From contig PYJA01000001.1 of the NCBI GenBank assembly GCA_003635185.1, positions 1 to 57,616 on the forward strand: DNA of 57,616 nt. Reading direction: 5' to 3'. The DNA comes from Candidatus Poribacteria bacterium. GTDB taxonomy: Bacteria; Poribacteria; WGA-4E; WGA-3G. Positions within the stretch are counted from its first letter, which is position 1; each line of letters starts with the position of its first letter. This document shows, in pieces, positions 43,507 through 53,041 of this stretch. The notes beneath the pieces are model-generated. The model did not search any database. It worked only from the letters and a program-made list of their open reading frames with translations, and was not told where the DNA came from. The translations under genes were made by a program, and so were the position numbers.

Positions 43507-45405
43507 CTATCTATTAAAAGCTTTTTCAAGGTCCCATATTAGAATTGTGCCATCGTAGCTACTGCTACCAAGTGTTTTCCCATCAGGGGAAAACATGATG
43601 TCAGTGATCCTTGAAATATGCCCAACAAAGGTGTGTATTTTCTTTCCCGTTTTTGCGTCCCATAGAAAAACTAAATCAAAGTAGCTGCCACTTGCAAAAG
43701 TGCTTCCATCAGGTGAAAACGCGAGAGATGTGACATCACCATTATGCGTGATTGGGGGTAAACGTAATTTGCCTGTTTTCACATCCCACACGTATATAAT
43801 GTTTTCCTCTCCACCACTTATCAAACTTGTGCCATCTGGTGAAAATGCAATGTCATAAACATTGTCTGTGTGTTTGTTGAACGTTTTTAAGTGTTTGCCA
43901 GTGTTGGAATCCCACAACATAATAGTGTTATCGGAACTTCCGCTTGCAAGTATGTTTCCATCTGGGGAAAACACGATGGAATTCACAGGCTCTGCATGTG
44001 CCTCAAGCGTATTTAGCAGATCCCCGATAAGTGGTTGTTCACCAGTGTGAACCTCCCATAACCGGATGCTACCGTCGTGGTAGCCTGTAGCAAGTGTGTC
44101 ACCATTCGGAGAATAGGCGATAGTGTTCACATTGGATCTTCCATCACCGAAGCTTCCCATAAACCTTCCTGTTTGCACATCCCACAAGCGAATTTTGCTC
44201 ACAGATGTGAGATTACGTCCGCTTGCGATTGTATTCCCATCAGGAGAGAAAGCCGCAGCATAGAAAAAAGTGCGATAACCCGTGATAGTTTTGAGAAGAT
44301 CTCCTGTTTGTAAATCCCACAATTGCAGTTTTACACCGTCCCCACTGGCGATGGTGTTGCCATCTGGGGTATACGCAATTGAATGTAACCGATACGTATG
44401 TCCAGTGATGGTTTTTGAGAGTGTCCAATCGTTACTGTTCCAGAACCGGACCGTGCCAGCGGAACTTCCACTGGCAAGCACTGTGCCATTTGGTGAATAT
44501 GTTAATGTTGAAATGGGTCCTTGGTGATATAGTGTTTTAAGTAAGTTGCCAGTGTTGATATCCCAAAGCCGAATTGTACCGTCGCTACTTGCACTCGCGA
44601 TTGTACGCCCATCGGGTGCGAAAACAACAGAGTTGATAAAATGACTATGTCCAGTCAAGGTTTTTAAGTGTTCTCCTGTAGCAACATGATAAATATATAC
44701 CTTAGCATGGTTTCCTGCACATACAACTATTTTGCTGTCTGAGGAAAATGCAACAGTTCTCACCCAAGCATCTGGAACATGGATAATATCCTGTTGTTCA
44801 CCGGTAGTTGCATCCCAAAATCGTAATGTCTGGTCTGATCCTCCACTTGCAATTGTTTTTCCGTCCGGTGAAAATGCCGCACAATATACTATTTCTTCAT
44901 GTCCAAAGAGTGTTTTTATAGGTTCACCTATGTGTATATCCCATAACAGAATTGTTCCGTCGCTACTTGCACTCGCGAATACCTTTCCATTAGGACTAAA
45001 TGTAATTGAATTAACTGTGCGAGTATGTTGAACAAGTGTAGATATTTTCTGACCTGTGTGTACATCCCATAACTCAATTATGCCATCGCTTCTTCCGATA
45101 GCAAACATCTTTTCATCATGACTAAAAGCTACGGTTCTAACGTATGCAAGATGTGCTGGTAGCAGATCAATTTCTTTTCCTGTCCGCACATCATATATCC
45201 AGGTGCCAGTGGTTGTTGCGACAGCGATTTTGTCTCCATCAGGAAAATACTTAACGTTATATATTTTGCCTTTCCCAAAACGTGCTACAGCATCTGTCGG
45301 CAAACCCCAGCGCGTATATTCATCGGAAAAAGCGTTTTGCATGAAAATTAAATACGTTACAAAAAATACAAGCAACATCAAGCGAACCAGATGCTTTTTA
45401 CTCAT
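43507..45405 (-). CDS. exported WD40 propeller protein
   Basis: 632 residues from ATG 45405, which has AAGGAG 9 bases upstream; the longer reading to 45441 is rejected. The Sec signal is LVRLMLLVFFVTYLIFMQNAFS, cleaved before DEYTRWG. Leader GLPTDAVARFGKGKIYNVKYFPDGD, then about thirteen regular WD40 repeats (SPDGKTIASGGSDQTLRFWDATTGEQ). The last is SYDGTILIWDLEKAF. It lies 28 bases upstream of the next exported propeller gene and 48 bases below the third, so the three form a block of secreted propellers. Confidence 0.88.
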   Translation of the reverse strand: MSKKHLVRLMLLVFFVTYLIFMQNAFSDEYTRWGLPTDAVARFGKGKIYNVKYFPDGDKIAVATTTGTWIYDVRTGKEIDLLPAHLAYVRTVAFSHDEKMFAIGRSDGIIELWDVHTGQKISTLVQHTRTVNSITFSPNGKVFASASSDGTILLWDIHIGEPIKTLFGHEEIVYCAAFSPDGKTIASGGSDQTLRFWDATTGEQQDIIHVPDAWVRTVAFSSDSKIVVCAGNHAKVYIYHVATGEHLKTLTGHSHFINSVVFAPDGRTIASASSDGTIRLWDINTGNLLKTLYHQGPISTLTYSPNGTVLASGSSAGTVRFWNSNDWTLSKTITGHTYRLHSIAYTPDGNTIASGDGVKLQLWDLQTGDLLKTITGYRTFFYAAAFSPDGNTIASGRNLTSVSKIRLWDVQTGRFMGSFGDGRSNVNTIAYSPNGDTLATGYHDGSIRLWEVHTGEQPLIGDLLNTLEAHAEPVNSIVFSPDGNILASGSSDNTIMLWDSNTGKHLKTFNKHTDNVYDIAFSPDGTSLISGGEENIIYVWDVKTGKLRLPPITHNGDVTSLAFSPDGSTFASGSYFDLVFLWDAKTGKKIHTFVGHISRITDIMFSPDGKTLGSSSYDGTILIWDLEKAFNR

Positions 45406-45453
45406 GAAGGTCAACTCCTTTGAAACGATCAAAATGAACAATGTCTAATAAAA

Positions 45454-47355
45454 CTACCATGGATTAATTTCCCAAAAAATCATAGTGCGATCACTACCAC
45501 TACTCATTAACGTCTTACCATCTGGGGAAAAGACAATTGTGCTTATATATTCAGTATGTCCTATAAGTGTTTTCTTTAGTTCTCCTGTATCTATATCCCA
45601 AAGGTTGATCTCTCCTTGATCCCAAGGATTCGTCTCCCCGCGATGTGAACTGGCTAATGTCCGTCCATCTGGTGAAAACGCTACAGAAATAGTTGGTTTC
45701 TTCGGTGTGATAGATTTTATATGCTCACCGGTTTTTGCATCCCAAAAACGAATTATGTCATCACTACTTGAACTCACAATCATATCTCCAGAAGGTGAAT
45801 ATGCTATCTTGTTAATCCTATCGGCAAAATTTTCAATAGTTTTCACGGTCTTACCGGTACTAACATCCCACATTCTGATTGTTCCACTACCTGCACTTAT
45901 CAGCATATTTCCAGATGGAGAGAATGCCAAATCATAGATGTTTTGTTCATGACCTACGAACGAATTTATTAAATTCCCAGTATAGGCATTCCACAAACGA
46001 ACTACTTTGTCATAACCGCAACTCGCGAGTATACTTCCGTCAGCATTGAATGCAACCGATGTGATTCGAGCAGTGTGCGCCTCCATGATTACATGATATT
46101 GTTCACCAGAATCTGCATCAAGTATTGCCAAAGCGCCTTCAGAATTCCCACAGGCATAGGTCACATTATCCGGTGAATAGGCTGTGCAGGTAATTCTGTT
46201 TAGTTCAGTGTCAACAGTTTTTATAAGCGTGTGTGTTTTTGTATCCCACAGTTGAAAATCACCTGTAGTTAATAAACATGCAAGAGTTCGTCCATGTGAT
46301 GCATACATTGCAAACCAAACTGATCCCACGGTGTGTCCATCAAAAGTTTGCACAAGTTTACCCGTAGCAATATCCCAAATACCTATAGTATTATCAGAGC
46401 CGTAGCTTGCAATAGTATTTCCTTTAGGATTGAATTTCACCGTATAGGTTCTACGCCCATTTCCATTATGGGTAAATTTTATCTGCTTTTTGTTGATATC
46501 CCATACTCGAATCGTTCCATTATTACTTCCAGATATCAGTGTATGACTGTCCGAAAAAAATGCGATTGAATATATACGTTCTCGATCTGTATTGACACCT
46601 TCGTAGTTTGGTACAAGAGACATTAGGAATTCACCCGTTTTTGCATTCCACACATGTATTTTTTCATCGTAACCATAACTTGCAAGTTTTTCTCCATCAG
46701 GAGAAATGATAACACCAGAAACTCTGTCTACATGTCCAGCAATAGTTCGTATTGGTTCGCCAGTCTTTACATCCCAACACCGAATAAATTCATCTCTGCT
46801 GCCGCTTATCAATGTGTTTCCATCTGGACTAAATGCAACTGAATAAACACTCCTTTTATGACCTGTTAGCGTTGTCTTAATTTCACCTGTGTGAATATCC
46901 CACAACCGAATGGTGCTGTCGGAACTGCCACTTGCGAGAGTTTTACCATCAGGACTGAATGCAACTGAATAAACGCTTCCTGTATGTCCGCTTAGGGTTG
47001 CTATGATTTCACTTGATTGGAGATCCCACAACATGATTGTGTGGTCGTAACTACCACTTGCCAGCTGGGTTCCATCTGCACTGAAACATACTGAAGAAAC
47101 ACGACTTGTATGTTCTGTTAGCAAAGCAAGTTCTTTTCCAGATTGTCTATCATATATCCATATACCTATTGAACTCCCTACAGCAAGTTGCGTGTTGTCT
47201 GGAGAGAATGCAATATCATTGACCGATCCTTTTCCAATGCGGATTTTTGCATCTTCAGGTAAATAACCACTTATATACTCTTGTGCGAAAATCAGTGGGC
47301 AGCAAAGCATAGAAATGGCGAGGTACAGAATAAATGAAGAAAGTAGTGTTTTCAT
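45454..47355 (-). CDS. exported WD40 propeller protein
   Basis: 633 residues from ATG 47355, preceded by ATGGAGGA; the longer reading to 47466 adds an unlikely 37 residues. Signal peptide LLSSFILYLAISMLCCPLIFA is cleaved before QEYISGYLP. Leader YLPEDAKIRIGKGSVNDIAFSPDN, then SIGIWIYDRQSGKELALL and regular blades (GHTGSVYSVAFSPDGKTLASGSSDSTIRLWD). The two adjacent cysteines before the cleavage site do not form a good lipobox. First gene of the exported block; its promoter should lie in the 772-base gap upstream. Confidence 0.88.
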   Translation of the reverse strand: MKTLLSSFILYLAISMLCCPLIFAQEYISGYLPEDAKIRIGKGSVNDIAFSPDNTQLAVGSSIGIWIYDRQSGKELALLTEHTSRVSSVCFSADGTQLASGSYDHTIMLWDLQSSEIIATLSGHTGSVYSVAFSPDGKTLASGSSDSTIRLWDIHTGEIKTTLTGHKRSVYSVAFSPDGNTLISGSRDEFIRCWDVKTGEPIRTIAGHVDRVSGVIISPDGEKLASYGYDEKIHVWNAKTGEFLMSLVPNYEGVNTDRERIYSIAFFSDSHTLISGSNNGTIRVWDINKKQIKFTHNGNGRRTYTVKFNPKGNTIASYGSDNTIGIWDIATGKLVQTFDGHTVGSVWFAMYASHGRTLACLLTTGDFQLWDTKTHTLIKTVDTELNRITCTAYSPDNVTYACGNSEGALAILDADSGEQYHVIMEAHTARITSVAFNADGSILASCGYDKVVRLWNAYTGNLINSFVGHEQNIYDLAFSPSGNMLISAGSGTIRMWDVSTGKTVKTIENFADRINKIAYSPSGDMIVSSSSDDIIRFWDAKTGEHIKSITPKKPTISVAFSPDGRTLASSHRGETNPWDQGEINLWDIDTGELKKTLIGHTEYISTIVFSPDGKTLMSSGSDRTMIFWEINPW

Positions 47356-48127
47356 TAAACAATCCTCCATTTTGTGCGTATTTTGTTTTGTACGCATGGA
47401 TATTTTCACTTGAACAAGGTTATAGTACGGCTTAACATGAAATATCATCAACGCGGCATAATCCAACTCAACCTATACATACATTTTGTTCCATTACTGA
47501 TACAAATTCCTTTGGAATTTATAAGTTTTCCCAACTCGTATTGTAAGCCGTGATATTGATCTGTATAAGTTTCGAATTTTAGCCTTGATTCTTCAAATTT
47601 TAGATGGGATAGCCAAGGATATATCTTGGCGAGATTGCGAGGTAAACCCTTATCAAATACTATTTCAGTTTATAGGTACAACGAATTAAGTGACAACAAA
47701 GCAGGATAGACGCAAAGTAGACACGGTAAATCTTAGCGGAACATAACAAGAGACTTTGAGATAACTTGTAGGTAATCTGTAACTATCAATAAATGTGAAT
47801 GTATTTTCGGATTTTACTAAAAGTGACAACGTATGGTAGGCGGGCATTGGGAACTAACCTACCAAACGAAAAGAATGGTTCATGATTTCTAAATGTATAA
47901 CACAATCTAATGTGTATAGAGACAGGGTGGGATCAAATCAACACCGAACGTACGCTTGACATTCGGCGAGAAATCAATCGTGATGCAAGGACCTAATACG
48001 GCATCAGATCCATGAATCTAATAAATGAACCACCCTCGGTTAATTTGAATATCTAAATTTTCCGACTATTAAGTATACTACATTTTTTATCTGATGACAA
48101 ATTTTTCTGAAATATTTATTATAACAC
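47356..48127. other. 772-base gene-free gap
   Basis: No convincing gene is seen on either strand. The DNA is AT-rich with short imperfect inverted repeats: TGGTAGG...CCTACCA near 47834-47865, GCCAAG...CTTGGC near 47612, and a degenerate relative of the 28112 palindrome near 47955. Promoters for the exported propeller block are expected at its left end. Confidence 0.5.
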
Positions 48128-50068
48128 TCATCTATTCGTAACCGTTGTTAAATCCCACAAAAGTATTGTCCCATCTTTACTGCCACTTGCAAGCGTTTCG
48201 CCATCGGGTGAATACGCAAGACTATCCACAACATCTGTGTGTCCCTTATAAGTATCCAGTAGTTTTCCAGTTTGCACGTCCCAAAAGTAAATTGCGCCAT
48301 TGTCCCCACATGTTATCAAACTACCATTCGGAGAAAATGCAACAGAAAACATTTTCTCTGCTTGTCCTTTAAGAGTTTCTAACAATTCGCCGGTCTGGCT
48401 GTTCCATAAGCGGAGCGTTCCATCTTCACTGCCACTGGCAAGTATACTGCCATCAGGTGAATACGCTACCGCATAAACACTTCCCGTGTGATCAGTAAAG
48501 GTTTTCAGGTGATTTCCGGTGCGGACATCCCACAATCGGACTGTCTTGTCGCAGCCGCCTGTGACGAGGTTGTCTCCATCCGGAGAAAACGCTACGGCGC
48601 AAACATTATCTGTATGTCCAGTGAGTGTAAATAACAGCTCACCGATAAGATACAGTTCACCGATACGGACTTCCCATAAGCGGATTGTGTTGTCATCACT
48701 ACCAGTGGCAAGTATGCGACTGTCTGGCGAAAACGCCACTGCAGATATACTTTCCTTATGCCCAACGAAGGATCCAAGGAATCTTCCGCTTTGAGTATCC
48801 CATAATCGCGCTTTTGTTGTATCTTCAGCACTTGCAAGTATTTTACCGTCTGATGAATGTGCGATTGCAAGTACATTTTGCTGTGGACGACGATGAATCT
48901 CCCAAGAATATGTGATGGTTGTTTGGGTTTCACCGGCTTCTGAGTTTCGCATAAGAATTTCGGTCCCATAGCTACTCGCGAGTGTGTTGCCATTTGGAGA
49001 ATAGGCAACAAAATAAGTACGTTGAGATGGATGACGTGTTCCTACTGTTTTTCGCGGAGAGCGTTTTCCTTTTGTTTTTTGGGTAGAAGAACAGTGAAGG
49101 GTATGATCCGAAATCGTTTTTAAGATTTTGCTGGTGTTTATCTCCCAAAACCGAATCGTGCCCTCCTCACTTGCGCAAGCAATCGTTTCTCCATCGGGTG
49201 AAAATGCTACAGAAGAGGGCCAAGAATCTACATCTACCTCAAGTTCAAATCTTTTCAGCAATCTTCCAGTGCCAATATCCCAGAGACAGACATCATCGCC
49301 ATGGATTCCAGTAGCAAATGAGTTTTCATCAGGAGCAAATGTAATGGGAGAAAAATCACCCATCCAACTTTCTGCTTCACACGTTTTTAGTTTTTTACCT
49401 GTGTTAGCATCCCAGAAATTAATTTCTCCACAGCCATCTCGACTAATAAACATGCTACCATCAGGACTATAAACGATATATTCTACCCAATCTGTTTCTT
49501 CAGTAAAGTGTTTAAGCAATTCACCTGTTTGAACATCCCATATTCGAATACCTCCTCCTTCACCGAACGCTTCACTGCTGGCAAGCACAGTTCCATCTGG
49601 TGAAAATTCCGCTGACAATACTATCTCCGTATGCCCTTCAAGTTTTGCTATCTGTTCTCCCGTCCGCAGGTTCCAAAGTCTAATCGTTTTGTCGTCACTT
49701 GCAGTGGCAAGTCTTTCACCTTCCGGACCGAACGTGACGGAGTTGATAGCCTCGGTATGTCCGATGAAACTTATTTTGTGTTGTCCTGTGTTGGCATCCC
49801 ACAAACGTGCGGTCCTATCATCGCTGGCTGTCACAAACGTTCCCGCATCCGGACTGAATACTAATGAATTGACTGGACCTGTATGTCCCGTAATTAAGTC
49901 AAGCGGTTTACCTGTTTGTACATCGTAAATCCAAATGCCTATCGTGCTCGCAACAGCGAGTCGTGTGCCATCCGGAAAATACTTTATCTCATTTATTCCC
50001 CCTTTTCCGATGCGTTTTTTGGCACCTGGGGAAAGTCCCCACTGTGTGTAGTGTTGCGGTTTTTGCAT
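48128..50068 (-). CDS. free WD40 propeller protein
   Basis: 646 residues from ATG 50068, which lies 8 bases after GGAGG; ATG 50074 is too close to that site. No signal peptide. Begins MQKPQHYTQWG, leader LSPGAKKRIGKGGINEIKYFPDGT, then WD40 blades (GHTDNVCAVAFSPDGDNLVTGGCDKTVRLWDVRTG), ending SKDGTILLWDLTTVTN. A basic loop near residues 330-350 (TKGKRSPRKTVGTRHPSQRT) interrupts the blades and might bind nucleic acid or a membrane. The TQWGLxPGAK start pairs it with the 39647-41470 protein. Confidence 0.85.
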   Translation of the reverse strand: MQKPQHYTQWGLSPGAKKRIGKGGINEIKYFPDGTRLAVASTIGIWIYDVQTGKPLDLITGHTGPVNSLVFSPDAGTFVTASDDRTARLWDANTGQHKISFIGHTEAINSVTFGPEGERLATASDDKTIRLWNLRTGEQIAKLEGHTEIVLSAEFSPDGTVLASSEAFGEGGGIRIWDVQTGELLKHFTEETDWVEYIVYSPDGSMFISRDGCGEINFWDANTGKKLKTCEAESWMGDFSPITFAPDENSFATGIHGDDVCLWDIGTGRLLKRFELEVDVDSWPSSVAFSPDGETIACASEEGTIRFWEINTSKILKTISDHTLHCSSTQKTKGKRSPRKTVGTRHPSQRTYFVAYSPNGNTLASSYGTEILMRNSEAGETQTTITYSWEIHRRPQQNVLAIAHSSDGKILASAEDTTKARLWDTQSGRFLGSFVGHKESISAVAFSPDSRILATGSDDNTIRLWEVRIGELYLIGELLFTLTGHTDNVCAVAFSPDGDNLVTGGCDKTVRLWDVRTGNHLKTFTDHTGSVYAVAYSPDGSILASGSEDGTLRLWNSQTGELLETLKGQAEKMFSVAFSPNGSLITCGDNGAIYFWDVQTGKLLDTYKGHTDVVDSLAYSPDGETLASGSKDGTILLWDLTTVTNR

Positions 50069-50153
50069 GTTCATGTCCTCCTATTGTAGGTTTTAGAATT
50101 ACCTGAACACTTTTGATCTATGCGTTTAGCAAACCCAACGGACTGCGTGTGTT

Positions 50154-50210
50154 GTAGCACAATCTGTTAGGTTGTGGTCCTTTTCTGCACAACCTAACAG
50201 GTTGTGCTAC
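50154..50210. repeat. inverted repeat, 23-base arms with one mismatch
   Basis: 50154-50176 and 50188-50210 pair at 22 of 23 positions around an 11-base loop. The unit GTAGCACAATCTGTTAGGTTGTG shares GTAGCACAATCT with the left end of the element at 16780. It lies between two propeller genes and could terminate the sigma-fusion transcript. Confidence 0.7.
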
Positions 50211-50272
50211 AGAAATGAAATGTCCAAGTAATTATATGTTTTACTATAATCTCTATTTTTGATGTATAATTC

Positions 50273-52837
50273 CTACTTCGTTAAATCCCATAAAATTACT
50301 GTGCTGTCTCTACAGCAACTCGCGAGTGTTTTTCCATCTGGAGAAAAGGCTATAGAATTAATATTACTTATATGCCCTTTCAAGGTTTTTAGAAGTTTTC
50401 CTGTGGCAACATCCCACAAAAATATTGCATCCGCAGTATCTGCGCTTGCCAGTGTGTTGCCATCTGGTGAAAGGACAGCATAATAACCTTTTGCCTCTAA
50501 GTGTGTGATAGATTTTTGCTGCGCAGTAGAAACATCCCAAAATTTGATTTTTAGGGTGTCGTCTGCGATTACAAGGGTTGTCCCATCCGGAGAAAAATCT
50601 ATAGAACAGACATCAACATCTGTTTCCATTTTTATAGTATTCAACAGCTCACCCGTTGCAACATCCCAAAAATGAATTGTTCCATCATAATCTCCACTTG
50701 CAAGTGTAGTCCCGTCCGGTGAAAATGCAAGATCCAAAATACCATCTGTATGTCCAGTGAGCATATTTAAGCTTGCTCCAGTGTGTGGATTCCACAACCG
50801 AATTATCCTGCCCCAACTTCCACTGGCGAGTGTTTGCCCATCTGGACTAAATACTACCGAGGATACGCCATTTGTATGTCCTTTGAGAACTCCTCTTTTT
50901 TTCCATTCACTGACATTCCATAGTACAATCGTTTTATCCATAGTTCCACAAGCGAGTGTCTCCCCATCTGGAGAATATGCGATTGCCCTTATTGACCCTT
51001 TTACAGAAAGTGTTTTTGTGGAAAGTGTTTTTATGAGTTTCTGCGTGTCTAAATCCCAAATACGTACGATATCGTCTAAGCTCGCTAATGTTTTCCCATC
51101 AGGTGAGTATACTATAGAACTGACGAAATCAGAATATCCAGTAATTGTCTTTTCAAGTTCACCGGTATTCACATCCCAGAAATATATCTCGTCACAGGTT
51201 TTGACGGCAAGTGTCTGCCCATCTGGTGAAAATAGAAAATCAGTAACCCAATCTGCATGTCCAGGCATTTTGAGATCATGTAATAACGCTCCCGTGTCGG
51301 CATCAAATAGTAGGACTGTTGCTTCTCCATAACACTCACTACATGCAAATATTCTACCATCCGGAGAAAACTGCACTTCCTCAAGCTCTCTATCCTGTTT
51401 TATTGTTTTCAGTTGTTCTCCGGTATGGGGATTCCACAATCGGACAGTTTCATCGGAATTCACACTCACAAGCGTTTTGCTATCTTTTGAAAAGTCAATA
51501 TCCAGGCCGTGCGATGAAGCGTCTTTCGTTGTGAGTATGCGCAAAAATTCACCAGTCTGTGCATTCCATAAACAAACATTGTTATCTCCACCTTGACTGA
51601 CAAGGACCTCTCCATCTGGAGAATACTTCAGGGAATCGACGACATTTGCGTGTGCTGCGAAGGTTAACTGTAGCTCACCAGTCGTAACATCCCAAAATCG
51701 GATGACTTCATCAATGCCGCCGCTTGCAAGTATGCTGCCATCTGGATTGAATGCTAACGTCTTGACTGGAGCTGTGTGCCTTTTGAGGGTTCTTTTTAGT
51801 TCACCTGTGGCACCATCCCATAAATGGATTACTCCACCACCGCTGCTTGCCAGCGTTTTCCCATCAGGACTGAAAATAGGAGAATTTATCCCCTCTGTAA
51901 GTACTGCTTTAGATTCACCAGTGACGGCATCCCATAAATGAATAGCATCATCGTCGTGGTATCCGTTACTTAAACTCACAAGTGTTTTCCCATCAGGACT
52001 GAAAACAACGTCACCGACATAATAAGTATGTCCAGTTAAATGACCAGTATGTCCAGTTAACAGATTGATTTCTTCACCGGTTGCTACATCGATCAGCCAG
52101 ACACCAATTGTACTTGCTAAAGCAAGGCAGGTGCCATCTGGTGAATATGCAAAATTAAATACATAACCTTTCCCGAACCTTGTTATTGCGTCTTTCGGTA
52201 GATAGTTTTCAATATAATTTTCAAGGTTGTGCGATCCAACGGATTCTAACGACATAATATCTCCTTGTTGAGGTTCAACGCCAAACTCCTTACGCAGGAG
52301 TGAACGGATTTCTCTTAATCTGGTCTTAACTGTGCCTATAGCTAAGTTAAGTTTTTGCGCTATGTCTTTGACACTCCATGATTCAAGATAGTACAGGACA
52401 GCGATGGGACGTACCCGATGTGGGAGGTGATGCACCGCTTCTCTGGCATCTGCACGTAGTTGTGATTCCTGATAACGTGTCGGGGCATCTTGGTCAATAT
52501 GTTCGGCTAAATCCGCATCGCTCTGTGGGATTTCCTCACGCGAACGGCGATGAGAAGAATAATACCTGTTACAAGCGTTATACGCAATGCGTCGCAGCCA
52601 TGCACCGAAACTATCTATTTTCCGGAGCCCCTCTATATTTTCCCACACTGCCATCCAAATATCAGTCCGAATTTCTTCCGCATCCCGATGTTGCCTTGAT
52701 TTTGAGACAACGATACGCCAAATCCGTGGCGAATAACGGGACATGAGTTCCGCAAATGCCGCTTCATCACGATCTTGGACAAGCCGAATAAGTTTGGCAT
52801 CTGTGAGGTCACTGAGAGTTTTCAAATCGTTGTGCAT
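50273..52837 (-). CDS. ECF sigma factor - WD40 propeller fusion without membrane segment
   Basis: 854 residues. Region 2 at about residues 25-95 (AFAELMSRYSPRIWRIVV, RRDAEEIRTDIWMAVWENI in similar form, SFGAWLRRIAYNACNRYY). Region 4 at about 137-185 (LPHRVRPIAVLYYLESWSVKDIAQKLNLAIGTVKTRLREIRSLL). Only about 20 residues link it to ENYIENYLPKDAITRFGKG, the propeller leader, followed by about thirteen WD40 repeats to RDSTVILWDLTK. No hydrophobic helix is seen, so the whole protein should be cytoplasmic. The propeller begins at almost the same residue where the exported protein 41502-43478 starts after its signal peptide. It is intact, unlike its counterpart at 28369-31076. Confidence 0.9.
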   Translation of the reverse strand: MHNDLKTLSDLTDAKLIRLVQDRDEAAFAELMSRYSPRIWRIVVSKSRQHRDAEEIRTDIWMAVWENIEGLRKIDSFGAWLRRIAYNACNRYYSSHRRSREEIPQSDADLAEHIDQDAPTRYQESQLRADAREAVHHLPHRVRPIAVLYYLESWSVKDIAQKLNLAIGTVKTRLREIRSLLRKEFGVEPQQGDIMSLESVGSHNLENYIENYLPKDAITRFGKGYVFNFAYSPDGTCLALASTIGVWLIDVATGEEINLLTGHTGHLTGHTYYVGDVVFSPDGKTLVSLSNGYHDDDAIHLWDAVTGESKAVLTEGINSPIFSPDGKTLASSGGGVIHLWDGATGELKRTLKRHTAPVKTLAFNPDGSILASGGIDEVIRFWDVTTGELQLTFAAHANVVDSLKYSPDGEVLVSQGGDNNVCLWNAQTGEFLRILTTKDASSHGLDIDFSKDSKTLVSVNSDETVRLWNPHTGEQLKTIKQDRELEEVQFSPDGRIFACSECYGEATVLLFDADTGALLHDLKMPGHADWVTDFLFSPDGQTLAVKTCDEIYFWDVNTGELEKTITGYSDFVSSIVYSPDGKTLASLDDIVRIWDLDTQKLIKTLSTKTLSVKGSIRAIAYSPDGETLACGTMDKTIVLWNVSEWKKRGVLKGHTNGVSSVVFSPDGQTLASGSWGRIIRLWNPHTGASLNMLTGHTDGILDLAFSPDGTTLASGDYDGTIHFWDVATGELLNTIKMETDVDVCSIDFSPDGTTLVIADDTLKIKFWDVSTAQQKSITHLEAKGYYAVLSPDGNTLASADTADAIFLWDVATGKLLKTLKGHISNINSIAFSPDGKTLASCCRDSTVILWDLTK

Positions 52838-52992
52838 AGATAAATTTCTAATTCGGTTTTAATTGAAAGAGGAAGGTTTTCAAGGAGTGGGTTTAAAAAA
52901 TGAACAGATTACATTTTCGGAAGAATTATCAGTCTTATGAATACGATCTATTAGGTTGCCTCTAAAAAAGTATTAAGTTTTTTGATATAAAA

Positions 52993-53015
52993 AGGCGCGC
53001 TTACAAAGCGCGCCT
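52993..53015. terminator. GC-rich hairpin between convergent-spaced genes
   Basis: AGGCGCGCTT, loop ACA, AAGCGCGCCT: a perfect 10-base stem preceded by an A run (AAAA). On the minus strand the stem is followed by TTTTATATC, a good terminator for the aldehyde dehydrogenase transcript ending at 53042. Confidence 0.65.
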
Positions 53016-53041
53016 ACCAGGGATAATCACATATTTTGTGC

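Noticed and set aside
47356-48127. A small RNA or short gene in the 772-base gap
   Set aside because: No frame with convincing start, ribosome-binding site and length was found, and only weak short inverted repeats are present.
22109-52837. Regular DNA repeats with a period of about 126 bases (CCATCTGGACTGAACG, GCATCCCA words) resembling an array
   Set aside because: They coincide exactly with WD40 blades in long open frames and vary between units as protein repeats do. There are no unique spacers or leader, so this is not a CRISPR or other nucleic-acid array.
17261-52837. The propeller array as an antiviral defence island
   Set aside because: No nuclease, protease, kinase, NTPase, toxin or pore-forming domain was seen in or beside it. 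Repeated propellers alone do not support such a call.
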